Source of the DNA: 21-14-0-10-47-8 sp966211455
GTDB lineage: Bacteria > Bdellovibrionota > Bdellovibrionia > Bdellovibrionales > Bdellovibrionaceae
Assembly (NCBI GenBank): GCA_966211455.1
Contig: CBIHNI010000011.1
Span: forward strand, 62,001 to 126,000
DNA: 64,000 bases
Direction: 5' to 3'
The position numbers and the translations under genes are program-made. Below, piece by piece: positions 32,459 to 41,009 of the stretch (position 1 is the stretch's first letter; the number at the start of each line of letters is the position of its first letter). The notes under the pieces are model-generated. The model was not told where the DNA came from, did no database searches, and worked only from the letters and a program-made list of their open reading frames with translations.

Positions 32459-33679
32459 TCAGCCCAACTCCAGTCTTTGTTTTTTGCTTTTAGCACCCAG
32501 CACCTCTGAAAGCTCCACCGCGTCCCGGCTCATTTTTTTCTGATGATCCAAAATTTGATTCAACCCTTCGGACAACTTGGCCTGGAAGGTTCGAAGCTCG
32601 CCGATCAAATCGCTGGCGCTGGTGGCGTTGTTCAGTCTTGCGATCTCCATTTTCCCGGTCAAACGGACCAGCTCCAATCCGGCCTGCATCGCCTGCAAGG
32701 ATTCGCAGGTCTGCTTGAACCGCGAAAGAACCTCGGCGATTTCCTTCACGCCTTGCTGAGAGCGTTCGATGTAAAAGTCGGAAAGAAAGCCCAAATCCCG
32801 AATGTCGTCACCGATATCCATTTCGCTGTTTTCGCTTTGCAGATATCGAATGACGTCTTCCATCAGCTGGCTTGCGCCAATGTAGAATTGTCCCATCTCT
32901 AATTTCTGTACGATATTCTGGGCTTTGCTCTCGAACGTGTTCATCTCCTGATTGATTTCGCCGACCATTTTTTGATACTGGTTCGCAACCACGGATAGCT
33001 GCTTTCCATTTTCGCCAAAAGCCGAAGATTGAATTTCCAAATTGAGCGGGATGAACTTGGTTGTCTTATAAGCCCGCATGATGCTTTGGGTGCTTTCCAG
33101 AATATGCTTGAATTCCTGTTGCATCTTTCCCGTTAACAGCATGGCCTCGGTCACGGGGACTTTTTGCTCGCGATTGCGATTTTCAATTTGGTTGAATAAG
33201 GCATGGGTCATAAAAGACGTGTAATTCGCAAATCCCATCTCTTGCAGGCGGACCAAAAGAAGCTCTTGCGATTCCTGGGGCGAAATCTTGCTTGAAAGTT
33301 CTTTGGCGCGCAAAGCGGCGTATTCTTTTTCGATGACTTTCAAAAGCTCGCCGCCGGGCTTGATGCGAACGGAAAGATATCCATCCTGAACGGGCATCGC
33401 TAAGGCAAAAACCCAATAGTGCTTACCGCTTTTCGACCGATTTTTAACAAATGCTCCCAGCGGTTTATCGGCTTTCAGATTTTCCCACAGCAAATGAAAC
33501 ACGCCCTTCGGCATATCGGGGTGACGGATCACATTATGGGGTTTGTCTTTCAGCTGATCCCAAGCAAGCTCTGAAACTCTTTGAAAGACCGAGTTTCCCG
33601 ACCGAATGATGCCTCGCTTGTCCGTCTTGGAAAAAAACAATTCGTCGAATGAAAAATACGACTCGCTTGAATTTGTCAT
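32459..33679 (-). CDS. Cytoplasmic PAS-domain chemotaxis-type sensor
   Basis: A 406-residue protein without membrane segments. Residues 8-115 form an Aer-like PAS domain (FFSKTDKRGIIRSGNSVF, HPDMPKGVF), often redox- or FAD-sensing. The rest is long coiled helix like the signalling part of methyl-accepting proteins, but no clear tip consensus is visible. The ATG at 33679 overlaps the CopD gene stop (ATGA). An open frame extends far upstream but lies over CopD and has no ribosome site. Last gene of the nitrite-reductase operon, so it may sense its redox state. Confidence 0.75.
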   Translation of the reverse strand: MTNSSESYFSFDELFFSKTDKRGIIRSGNSVFQRVSELAWDQLKDKPHNVIRHPDMPKGVFHLLWENLKADKPLGAFVKNRSKSGKHYWVFALAMPVQDGYLSVRIKPGGELLKVIEKEYAALRAKELSSKISPQESQELLLVRLQEMGFANYTSFMTHALFNQIENRNREQKVPVTEAMLLTGKMQQEFKHILESTQSIMRAYKTTKFIPLNLEIQSSAFGENGKQLSVVANQYQKMVGEINQEMNTFESKAQNIVQKLEMGQFYIGASQLMEDVIRYLQSENSEMDIGDDIRDLGFLSDFYIERSQQGVKEIAEVLSRFKQTCESLQAMQAGLELVRLTGKMEIARLNNATSASDLIGELRTFQAKLSEGLNQILDHQKKMSRDAVELSEVLGAKSKKQRLELG

Positions 33680-34110
33680 GACAACCACCCCATTCGAAAA
33701 CCTAAGCCCGCGCTCATAAATGCCAGCGCAAGGATCGTAACCAAAACCACGTGCATCGAAAACACAGGTAAGCTCCGAATCGAAATCGTGGGCCAAATCC
33801 GCAGGCGCGCATGGGCCGCCAGCAACAAGGTCGCAAACAGCAAAGAAAGCTTGATCGCGACCACGCGAATCCCCGGCGCCGTGACTTGCAACCATAAAGA
33901 AGGATCCGGATAGCGTTCGTAAGCCAAAGACAGCCCCGTCACCACTTGCAAAACCAATGCGGGTAAACCGATTTTCTCGTAGCGCTCTTCGAAGCCCTTC
34001 AGGTCGTCGATATTTTGAGTCAGCCACGCTTTCGGTAGATAAGCGAGACTCAGAATCAGGTGACCCCCGACCCAAACCATGGCACCGACCAAATGCAACC
34101 ACAGAATCAT
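33676..34110 (-). CDS. CopD-like copper/haem membrane protein
   Basis: A 144-residue protein with four membrane segments and conserved histidines (WLHLVGAMVWVGGHL, HARLR, MHVVL), as in CopD-family proteins. It overlaps the SCO1 gene upstream and the PAS-sensor gene downstream by 4 bases each. Next to a copper nitrite reductase and SCO1, it likely helps move copper to the periplasm. Confidence 0.75.
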   Translation of the reverse strand: MILWLHLVGAMVWVGGHLILSLAYLPKAWLTQNIDDLKGFEERYEKIGLPALVLQVVTGLSLAYERYPDPSLWLQVTAPGIRVVAIKLSLLFATLLLAAHARLRIWPTISIRSLPVFSMHVVLVTILALAFMSAGLGFRMGWLS

Positions 34111-34664
34111 GGCGAATCCTTTCGCAAAAGCCGCATCAGTTCTGTGGCGTCCTGATCGCCGCGCTCGACAGCTCCCAGAATATTTCCCTCTTTGTCTAAA
34201 GCGGTGATGCGGAAAGAATGGGTGAATTCGCCATTTTCCATTTTCTGATATTGAAATCCCAATGCCGCCGCAAGCTCTCGGGGTTCACGCTCTGTCTTGG
34301 CGGTGAGAAAAGTCCATTTTGCCGAATCCAGTTTATGCAGCTTCATTTGCTCGCGCAGCTTGGCCGGTGAATCTCGTTTCGGATCGAAACTGACAAGGAC
34401 AAACGATGTTTGTTTTTGCAAATCCGCAGGCAGACCGCGCTCAAGATCCTTCATCCTTTGCACAATCGCGGGGCAGGTGTAACGACAGGTAAGATACACC
34501 ATCGATACGACCGTGAATTTTCCCTGAAAGTCTTTGAGCTTTCGAGAGGCGCCGCTTTGATCGACCCACTGACTGTCCAGTTGGTACAAAGAGTTCTCGG
34601 AGCCCGGCCTTGCTTGCGCCCAGACGTTGACCGATAAAAGAACCAGAAGAATGGCTTGAAGCAT
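34107..34664 (-). CDS. SCO1/SenC copper chaperone
   Basis: A 185-residue exported protein with a thioredoxin fold. The copper ligands are the Cys pair in TCRYTCP and a later His (FTHSFRI). SCO proteins load copper into cytochrome oxidases and nitrous oxide or nitrite reductases. The ATG at 34664 is 2 bases after the nirV-like stop, with AAAGGAAA upstream; an in-frame TTG at 34685 is less likely. Its place in the nirK operon points to copper delivery to NirK. Confidence 0.88.
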   Translation of the reverse strand: MLQAILLVLLSVNVWAQARPGSENSLYQLDSQWVDQSGASRKLKDFQGKFTVVSMVYLTCRYTCPAIVQRMKDLERGLPADLQKQTSFVLVSFDPKRDSPAKLREQMKLHKLDSAKWTFLTAKTEREPRELAAALGFQYQKMENGEFTHSFRITALDKEGNILGAVERGDQDATELMRLLRKDSP

Positions 34665-34666
34665 TT

Positions 34667-35413
34667 TTAATTTCCTTTCACGCAACGAAATCCCAGATTG
34701 GCGACCGTGTATTTCGCCTTCAGGCTGGAGCGATAAGCGAAGCGCATATAGGCGGCATAATCCGATGGATTTCCGCCCGACTGGCCCCCAGCACCGCAGA
34801 ACATATTTTTATCCAAGCTTGCATCACCACGAGATTCGCCGGTAACAAACACCGAATTGAAATCTTCAGTCCATTCCCAAATCACCCCGTGGAGGGCTCG
34901 GATCCCAAGGCGGTTTTTAGGCGAGCTTGCAATAGCCGGCAGCTCTGCATCCGTCGGTCGGCTGTACCATTCGATGATCATCTGACTGAGATCAACCCCG
35001 GCAATATCGGCTTGCCCCGCAAACTCCCACTCGCGAACTGATGGCAAGCGCAGACCCTTGCTTTCGCAATAAGCTCTTGCGGCAAACCATGAAATCTCGG
35101 TCACGGGCGCATCCAAATTGGGAGTCTTGGGGCGAAAATCATCTGACCAAGATTTAAGATAGGCTTCATCGGCGAACAGAGATTTCGCGACATTTGACCT
35201 GCGCCATCTGGGGTTTGCTTTTAGAAACTCTAGATATTCTTTGATGGATACCGGATTTTCTTGCATCTCGAAATACGGAACCGCAACCGGTTTTCCCTGA
35301 TTCAGGTACAAAATTTTTGTTCGACCCGAAGGGATGGAAACCAACAAATTCGCGTTGGCCTGCGCACCCCCCCAAAGAACAATCAGAATAAGAATCAGAA
35401 GGCCATTTTTCAT
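34667..35413 (-). CDS. nirV: NirV-like SUMF1 (formylglycine-generating enzyme-type) protein
   Basis: A 248-residue exported protein (signal peptide cut near ANA, residue 21) of the SUMF1 fold: EISWFAARAYCESKGLRLPS, EWEFAG, WEWTEDF and NLGFRC. The catalytic Cys pair of true formylglycine enzymes is not obvious. nirV, a SUMF1-type gene, follows nirK in several denitrifiers, and here it overlaps nirK by 4 bases, so the same relation is inferred. Its role in nitrite reduction is not settled. Confidence 0.82.
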   Translation of the reverse strand: MKNGLLILILIVLWGGAQANANLLVSIPSGRTKILYLNQGKPVAVPYFEMQENPVSIKEYLEFLKANPRWRRSNVAKSLFADEAYLKSWSDDFRPKTPNLDAPVTEISWFAARAYCESKGLRLPSVREWEFAGQADIAGVDLSQMIIEWYSRPTDAELPAIASSPKNRLGIRALHGVIWEWTEDFNSVFVTGESRGDASLDKNMFCGAGGQSGGNPSDYAAYMRFAYRSSLKAKYTVANLGFRCVKGN

Positions 35414-36819
35414 TTACGGCTGCGAACGGCTTTCACGTCGGCCGGGGTGACAACCTTTCTCGAGTTCCCCCAAGTCGAGTAGACATATGTTAAAACATTG
35501 GCGACTTCTTCATCATTCAGAACTTGCGCCGGCATCACCGAATTGAACTTTTCGCCATTGACCGTGATCTCACCGGTTCGACCTTTGATCACGGTTTCAA
35601 TGCTGCGATTCTTATCCGCATTCAGGTAATCGGATTTTGCCAGCGGCGGAAAGACGCCTTTAATGCCTTCTCCGGCGGACTGGTGGCAAGCGAAACAGGT
35701 CTGATTGAAAATGCGTTTTCCGATTTTAACTCGATCTTCAATGGATTGCGCTTTTTCGGCCGGTGGGGCTTGAACCCCAACGTCTTGAATCGTCGGTCCT
35801 TCCGGCATGTAAACTTCGTCGGAAATTTTTCCGGAATAAACGGTCTTATTTTCTTCGCCTTCGACTTTTAACATCCCAAGCGCGCCTTTATTGAATGCGC
35901 GGAAGATCGAATGATCGACCAAAATAAAGGTTCCCGGTACCGACAGTTGAAACTCGACGATCGAGCTGCCTCCGGCCGGAACCAGAGTGGTTTGCACGTT
36001 CTCCTGCGCAAGCTTGGTTCCCCCTTCGATGTAGACCTTACTGAAAATCGCGCCGATCACATGGAAAGAGGAAACCAAATTCGGCCCGCCATTCCCAAAA
36101 TAGATTCGAACGCTGTCACCAACCTTTGCTTTCATGGCTTTATCGCCAACCAAGGCTCCGACGTTTCCGTTAAAGACGACGTAATCCGGCTTTTCTTCGA
36201 CCGCTTTTTCCATCGAAAATGGTTGCAATCCGGAAGCTCCATTTTTTCCTTTGGTATAGAACTCGGACTGCATCACGTAAAACTCGTGGTCCACTTTCGG
36301 CAAACCTTCTTTCGGTTCGACCAAAATCAGACCGTACATGCCGTTTGCGATGTGCATGCCGACCGGTGCGGTCGCACAGTGGTAAACATACAGCCCCGCA
36401 TTGATCGCCTTAAATGAAAAGACCGACGAGTGCCCCGGTGCCGTAAATGAGGAAGCCGCTCCCCCACCTGGGCCGGTCACCGCGTGCAAATCGATATTGT
36501 GAGGCATTTTGCTGGAAGGATGATTTTCCAAATGGAATTCGACCAGATCCCCCTCTTTCACACGTATGAACTTTCCTGGAACTTTCCCACCGAATGTCCA
36601 GAACGTGTATTCCACGCCATCCGCCAATCGGGATTTCACTTCTTTTGTTTCCAGGTGAACGATCACCTTTGTATTCGTTTTTCTTTGAATGGGCGGTGGC
36701 ACTTCGGGAGCATCCGTTAAAATTGCCTTTTCCTCTCCGACAATTTTATCTTCTGCCAAGGCTAAAGAACTGCAGTTGAGAATCAGAAAGAGAAAAGCCC
36801 ATAGACTTTTGTTTTGCAT
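35410..36819 (-). CDS. nirK: Copper nitrite reductase with C-terminal cytochrome c domain
   Basis: A 469-residue exported protein. Two cupredoxin domains carry type 1 copper ligands His107, Cys148, His156 and Met161, and type 2 ligands His112, His147 and His303, with catalytic Asp110 and His253. A fused cytochrome c domain has CFACH at 375-379. It reduces nitrite to nitric oxide in the periplasm, the fused haem feeding electrons. The ATG at 36819 follows GAGGTG. Heads an operon nirK-nirV-SCO1-CopD-PAS sensor with 4-base overlaps. No nitric oxide reductase is seen nearby. Confidence 0.92.
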   Translation of the reverse strand: MQNKSLWAFLFLILNCSSLALAEDKIVGEEKAILTDAPEVPPPIQRKTNTKVIVHLETKEVKSRLADGVEYTFWTFGGKVPGKFIRVKEGDLVEFHLENHPSSKMPHNIDLHAVTGPGGGAASSFTAPGHSSVFSFKAINAGLYVYHCATAPVGMHIANGMYGLILVEPKEGLPKVDHEFYVMQSEFYTKGKNGASGLQPFSMEKAVEEKPDYVVFNGNVGALVGDKAMKAKVGDSVRIYFGNGGPNLVSSFHVIGAIFSKVYIEGGTKLAQENVQTTLVPAGGSSIVEFQLSVPGTFILVDHSIFRAFNKGALGMLKVEGEENKTVYSGKISDEVYMPEGPTIQDVGVQAPPAEKAQSIEDRVKIGKRIFNQTCFACHQSAGEGIKGVFPPLAKSDYLNADKNRSIETVIKGRTGEITVNGEKFNSVMPAQVLNDEEVANVLTYVYSTWGNSRKVVTPADVKAVRSRK

Positions 36820-36908
36820 GTGCACCTCATCGAGTATTCTTCCCTGAAATCATGCAAGATGCAGGCGGCACAAAAAATCGGCAGGATTCGTTTTAACCAA
36901 GATTTCGA

Positions 36909-36919
36909 GACAACTTGTC
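36909..36919. promoter_or_regulatory. Palindrome GACAACTTGTC upstream of nirK
   Basis: An 11-bp dyad about 90 bases before the nirK start. The same 11 bases occur at 37535-37545, in the region before the neighbouring genes. The shared symmetric sequence suggests a common regulator of the nitrite locus. It does not fit the standard FNR or NsrR consensus. Confidence 0.5.
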
Positions 36920-37000
36920 ACACCCAGAGTCTTTTTGTCCGAAAGGCTCGACCCGAGATGAGATGAAAATTAGAAGATGCCAACGTCTCGTAATTATCCG

Positions 37001-37441
37001 CTAAGGAAGATTTTGATCCAGGTCCAAGCGCAAGGTTTCGCTTTGCCCATTGTAGATTGTCTGGATTTCAAGATCTTTTACTTTGTTAAACTCGTTCGTA
37101 TTTGGGATCACGAAATAGTTCTGCGCCCGATCCACCGTCAGGACTTTTCCGGGATAAGGCTTCAGTCTTTTCACGGTTAATTTCAGATTTGAAAGGTCCA
37201 GCTTCGCTTCCTCCCGGCCAACAACAAAAATCCGAACCGGATTTCCCTTCACGATCTGAATACTGACCAGCTGCCCCTGCTTTCGCCACTGCTGGGAAGG
37301 GCTTGCCAGCGGATCCGTCTCATTTTGCGCGAAAGCCAGATTGGTCATGATCGAGACCGCGGAAACAAGACAGATCAGCAGAACGAACCATCCCAATGTT
37401 CGACCCATGTTTTTCGCTGAAACCCCTTGGTACATCCTCAT
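37001..37441 (-). CDS. Exported or membrane-anchored protein, unknown
   Basis: A 146-residue protein with a hydrophobic segment at residues 13-36 that ends in NLAFAQ, either a long signal peptide or an anchor. The mature part is beta-rich. AAGGAG stands 7 bases before the ATG at 37441, a strong start. It lies upstream of nirK on the same strand (181 bases between), so it could be co-regulated with it. No family is recognised. Confidence 0.7.
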   Translation of the reverse strand: MRMYQGVSAKNMGRTLGWFVLLICLVSAVSIMTNLAFAQNETDPLASPSQQWRKQGQLVSIQIVKGNPVRIFVVGREEAKLDLSNLKLTVKRLKPYPGKVLTVDRAQNYFVIPNTNEFNKVKDLEIQTIYNGQSETLRLDLDQNLP

Positions 37442-37534
37442 ATTTCATCTCCTTGGCTTGGAAGCTCTTTCAATTTCATCGCAAAGTTCGAGCCAACTGG
37501 AAAACGAAGAGCACGTTCGCCAAGGATTTCCCGT

Positions 37535-37545
37535 GACAACTTGTC
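37535..37545. promoter_or_regulatory. Palindrome GACAACTTGTC between divergent genes
   Basis: Second copy of the 11-bp dyad found before nirK. It lies about 95 bases upstream of the minus-strand exported protein and about 200 bases upstream of the plus-strand exported protein, so one regulator could serve both. Confidence 0.5.
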
Positions 37546-37747
37546 CCGGTGCCAAGCGCGGCTTTGCCATTCTGTCTCGTTCTTTGCCGTCTGCCAGTCT
37601 TGAAATGGCCCATTCCGGTCACTTGCCGGAAGCTTGGCCACGCCCCCCTCTTGGGGCCTTAGCAAATTCAGCTACTTATCCCTGGAACGGCTCTTGAAGA
37701 CAGATGTCTCGACGAAAAAACTTAAAACCCAACCCGGGAGATCTCTT

Positions 37748-38206
37748 ATGAAAGTTTCGATGATTTTGTTTTCAGCGGCTTTGGCTCTTCAATCGAGCTT
37801 TGCATTGGCGCAGGAAAAGACCGAGAAGGCACCGAAACTTGCCATCCAAACACGAGATGGCGAATGCCGTATCTCCTTGAAGGAAATTGAAAAAGTCAAA
37901 CAGCCGGGCGAAAACTCGCACCTTTGCAGCGTCGGTTCCGGACAACAAGAGCTGACTTTGCAAGACGCGGCTTCCATCCAATCATTTAAGTTCACGGGCG
38001 AAAAGCCGGCCGAGCTGATGAATCTTTTGAACGCATGGATTGGATTTTTGAAAGTGAAAAAAGCGACTCATATCACGGGTCAGTTCACGATCGAGTCGAC
38101 TTCTCAAGATGGCAAATCGGCCAAAGTGAAATTGACAAAGGCAGACGGAACGACTGCGACCTATGATGCGCAGTTGGGGGCCGTGCTTTTGAAGAAGAGC
38201 AAATAA
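37748..38206 (+). CDS. Exported protein, unknown
   Basis: A 152-residue protein with a signal peptide (cut after ALAQ, residue 22) and two cysteines (GECRI, HLCSVG). The rest is beta-strand-rich with many Lys and Thr. GGGAGA precedes the ATG at 37748; longer versions cover the regulatory region and lack a signal peptide. Possibly co-regulated with the nitrite locus through the palindrome at 37535. Family not recognised. Confidence 0.7.
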   Translation: MKVSMILFSAALALQSSFALAQEKTEKAPKLAIQTRDGECRISLKEIEKVKQPGENSHLCSVGSGQQELTLQDAASIQSFKFTGEKPAELMNLLNAWIGFLKVKKATHITGQFTIESTSQDGKSAKVKLTKADGTTATYDAQLGAVLLKKSK

Positions 38207-38209
38207 TTT

Positions 38210-38746
38210 TTAGAAACAATATCTCAGCGCTAGACCTGAAGAGACGTGATACTGCAGGTCTTTATTGGCATTGTTGTAGATCGCCACAACCCCGGCATCC
38301 AAAATGCGAACGTGGTAAGCGAGTGCCATGGGTGAGCTCTTCCATTTGACCACGGTTCCGAACTCGAGCCCCCAGCGAAGGGCCGTTTCGTCATAGTATC
38401 CGGCGTAGGGGTACTTGCTGGGCGAGCGTAAGAAATACCCGTCACGATCCCACGAACGGACCGAGAAAATTCCCAGCTGAATGGGGCTCCACAAAATATC
38501 TTGGTATTCGACCGTCCAGCGTGAGTAGCGATAGGCGAAATTGGTCTGGCTGTAGGTCTTTTCGTTATTCGAATAAAATCCGATCGAAAGTTCGAGCGAA
38601 TGCCGATTCTCCCAATCGTAAATCGCTCCGGCCCCTAAGGTGCCAAAAAATCCCATGCGATTGACCGTGGCCTGCCATTCGGCACGCGCAAGCGGCGGCA
38701 AAATCAAAAGTATGAAAACCAGAATCAGTTTTTGAGCGTTTGCCAA
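38210..38746 (-). CDS. Putative outer-membrane beta-barrel protein
   Basis: A 178-residue protein with a signal peptide (cut after ARA, residue 22), alternating aromatic strands and a C-terminal Phe (LALRYCF), as in small barrels; an acyloxyacyl-hydrolase (PagL)-like barrel is possible but not shown. The TTG start at 38746 overlaps the phosphoesterase gene by 22 bases, so the two are coupled. Last of a three-gene unit of envelope proteins. Confidence 0.65.
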   Translation of the reverse strand: MANAQKLILVFILLILPPLARAEWQATVNRMGFFGTLGAGAIYDWENRHSLELSIGFYSNNEKTYSQTNFAYRYSRWTVEYQDILWSPIQLGIFSVRSWDRDGYFLRSPSKYPYAGYYDETALRWGLEFGTVVKWKSSPMALAYHVRILDAGVVAIYNNANKDLQYHVSSGLALRYCF

Positions 38747-39552
38747 ACCTGCGCCCCACTGTTCTTATGCGTGATTGATAATTGCGTTCCTTGAATTTCA
38801 AGCAACAACCACTGCGGCCCTTCGACACGCGGGCATTGCAACATGACCGTACCGTTATCGACCCCAACTTCGAAAATATGATTGTGCCCGTTTAAAATCA
38901 AAGCGACTTTTGAATCCGAGATGATCGTATTGAACGTCTGTGCCGTCGCCCCTGAATAGCGCTCGGGATCGCGCAGATTGACGTGCGAGAAAATAATCAC
39001 CGGCTTGCTGGAACTTTGCACCGCCTGCAAGAGCCAATTGGGATCGAACTCTTCGGGGTCTTCCAAGTTGACCGAGTTGAAAAAGACAAACCGTCGCGAG
39101 GTCGACTCGAACCAGAAATTGCTTTCACCAAATGCTTTTTTAAAAAGCGAAGGCCCGGCCCCAATCGCGTCGTGGTTTCCGATCGCGGTCAAAGCTGGCT
39201 GGCGGAGCAGCACGAATGAATCCAGGAACTGATCGTATTCCAGATTGTAAGCGCTATTGGTCAAATCCCCCAGGTTGACGACGAAATCGATATCGGCTGC
39301 TTTGTTGATATCGCCGATTACAAAATCCAAATCTTTATAGTTCTGATGCGAATCGGCCATCACGGCGATGCGAATTTTTCCGTCTTGCTCGATATTGCCG
39401 ATTCTTTCTAAAGCCAGGCGATTTAATTCTCTCTCTGAGCGCAGCAGCTGATCGGAAAACGGAGAATCACGAAAAGGCGCACAGCTCGCAAAACCCACAC
39501 CCAGCGCCATCAATCCAAAACCCAGCATCAGAAGTTCTTTTTTGTTCCTCAA
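38725..39552 (-). CDS. Calcineurin-like phosphoesterase lipoprotein
   Basis: A 275-residue lipoprotein (lipobox FASC, Cys24) with all metallophosphatase motifs: ADSHQN, GDLTN, GNHD, FSHV and GHNH. It would hydrolyse phosphate esters in the periplasm with a bimetal centre. It overlaps the upstream barrel gene by 4 bases and the downstream barrel gene by 22. Confidence 0.85.
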   Translation of the reverse strand: MRNKKELLMLGFGLMALGVGFASCAPFRDSPFSDQLLRSERELNRLALERIGNIEQDGKIRIAVMADSHQNYKDLDFVIGDINKAADIDFVVNLGDLTNSAYNLEYDQFLDSFVLLRQPALTAIGNHDAIGAGPSLFKKAFGESNFWFESTSRRFVFFNSVNLEDPEEFDPNWLLQAVQSSSKPVIIFSHVNLRDPERYSGATAQTFNTIISDSKVALILNGHNHIFEVGVDNGTVMLQCPRVEGPQWLLLEIQGTQLSITHKNSGAQVWQTLKN

Positions 39553-40520
39553 AATAAATACTCCAGATGAAACCCGCCGTAGATATCCGAATCAAATGTC
39601 TGCACCGGCCCAATCGGCGAGAAGACCCGCCGGCCTTCAAACAGGCGCCGGCCAAAACCGTAGCCGACGCGAAAGCCGTAGACCGTGTGTTCGGAAAGCG
39701 GAACCTTAAAGCCCAGATCGTAATATTTTTCTTCAAAGATCACGCGTCTTTCGTCTTCGATCCGATCCGCATGGGCGTAAGAGCGATTGGCGATTCCACC
39801 GCGAATCAGCACCGAGATATTTGGTTCAAAAATTCGGCCCGCTTGCACCTGCAGTCCCACCGGTGTCGCCACGATGCTGGCGTTCCACACGTCCAAATCC
39901 GTCCACTGCAAACGCAAGAACGGAAACCCCGCCGTCACGCGCAGCTGAAGACCGGCCTGATAAGTCACGCCCAAAATCGGCAAAGCTTTTCCGTTCATGA
40001 ATCCACGATTTTCAGAATAATTGACACCGTAAATCCACTGCAAATCGCCTTGCGGTGATGTCGTGTACATTGTGGTCAAGGTCGTAAAGATATCGCGGCG
40101 ATGCTCGAAAGGTTCATCACTGGCCGAATCATAAGATGCGAAAAGAGCGAACGAGCTACGATCCACGGCTTGATTGTCGATGCCAAGACCGACGGATTGA
40201 GAGCGCAAATCCGAGCGAACCTGAACCTGATGATCCCCAACCGACAGATCCGGCTTCCCGACACTGCGGCCTTCAGCTTCGGTGGTCAAAGAGGCTCGCC
40301 ATGTGTCTGACTTTAAAAAAGGAATTTTCAGTGCGCCTTGGTACAAGCGCTGAGGGGTTTCTTTGTGTTGATACGGAGTCCGCCAAAGATCCGAAAGAAG
40401 ATCGAATTCGATTCGCGGACTGCCCTCTTCCACGGCGGGAAAATTTCCCAGCGATTTGGACTGCGCCGGCAAAGACAAAAGAACCCAAACTAAAAGACAA
40501 AGCCAAGATGCCAACTTCAT
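39549..40520 (-). CDS. Putative outer-membrane beta-barrel protein
   Basis: A 323-residue protein with a signal peptide (cut near QSKS, residue 21), repeated amphipathic strands and the C-terminal aromatic HLEYLF. It resembles DUF6268-type barrels, but this is not certain. First of three overlapping genes with the phosphoesterase lipoprotein and a smaller barrel. Role unknown; uptake or sensing of phosphorylated compounds is one option given the neighbour. Confidence 0.65.
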   Translation of the reverse strand: MKLASWLCLLVWVLLSLPAQSKSLGNFPAVEEGSPRIEFDLLSDLWRTPYQHKETPQRLYQGALKIPFLKSDTWRASLTTEAEGRSVGKPDLSVGDHQVQVRSDLRSQSVGLGIDNQAVDRSSFALFASYDSASDEPFEHRRDIFTTLTTMYTTSPQGDLQWIYGVNYSENRGFMNGKALPILGVTYQAGLQLRVTAGFPFLRLQWTDLDVWNASIVATPVGLQVQAGRIFEPNISVLIRGGIANRSYAHADRIEDERRVIFEEKYYDLGFKVPLSEHTVYGFRVGYGFGRRLFEGRRVFSPIGPVQTFDSDIYGGFHLEYLF

Positions 40521-40589
40521 ACCGCCGACCTAGCATGGACCAGCAGACTTTCTTTGACAAGACTTTCCCCTTTCTCGCAAACTGAAGTC

Positions 40590-41000
40590 ATGAATCGAAA
40601 AACACTTCTTCGCATCGCAGCCGGGCTGACTTTGTTTACATTTGTGGGCCACTCATCAACCTTGATTTTGCCTCCACCCCAGGATCAGGTGGAAGTTGTC
40701 AGCGTCTATAAGCTGATGCAGCAAACCCAAGAAGTTATGCCCATGGGCGCCATCAAATCCATCGCGCAAATTATGTGGGGTGCAAACGCTTGCACCAGCG
40801 TCCTGCTGCTTTTAGCGGGCTTGCTGTATATCAGCTTCGCCTCGGAACCTGCCGGCGCCAATCGCAAGCAGTTAAGTCTTGTCAATCTGTCCATGCTGGC
40901 GACCTGCGCGATCAGCCTTCTATGCTTCTTCCCACTTCCGGCGCTTTGCACCGGATTGGCAGGAATTTTGGGTTTTGTCAGCATGAAGGCGAAATCCTAG
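40590..41000 (+). CDS. Small four-helix membrane protein
   Basis: A 136-residue protein with four membrane segments. The ATG at 40590 gives MNRKTLLRIAAGLTLFTFVG, the pattern of a LIC_13387-type family of unknown function; an upstream start would add a poor N-terminus. The ribosome site is weak (GAAG). Its stop is 10 bases from the stop of the convergent ABC-F gene. Confidence 0.65.
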   Translation: MNRKTLLRIAAGLTLFTFVGHSSTLILPPPQDQVEVVSVYKLMQQTQEVMPMGAIKSIAQIMWGANACTSVLLLLAGLLYISFASEPAGANRKQLSLVNLSMLATCAISLLCFFPLPALCTGLAGILGFVSMKAKS

Positions 41001-41009
41001 AGCCGCGGC

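Noticed and set aside
33680..34102. 141-residue N-terminal extension of the PAS sensor
   Set aside because: It lies over the CopD gene in another frame, while the ATGA overlap at 33676-33679 gives a normal coupled start right before the PAS domain.
36820..37000. FNR/CRP-type box before nirK
   Set aside because: No convincing TTGAT-n4-ATCAA dyad; the symmetric GACAACTTGTC is a different motif.
37438..37665. Open frame of 75 codons on the minus strand overlapping the next gene by ATGA
   Set aside because: Starts with TTG without ribosome site, covers the palindrome and the likely promoters of two genes, and the peptide has no signal or known motif. A short coupled upstream ORF cannot be fully excluded.
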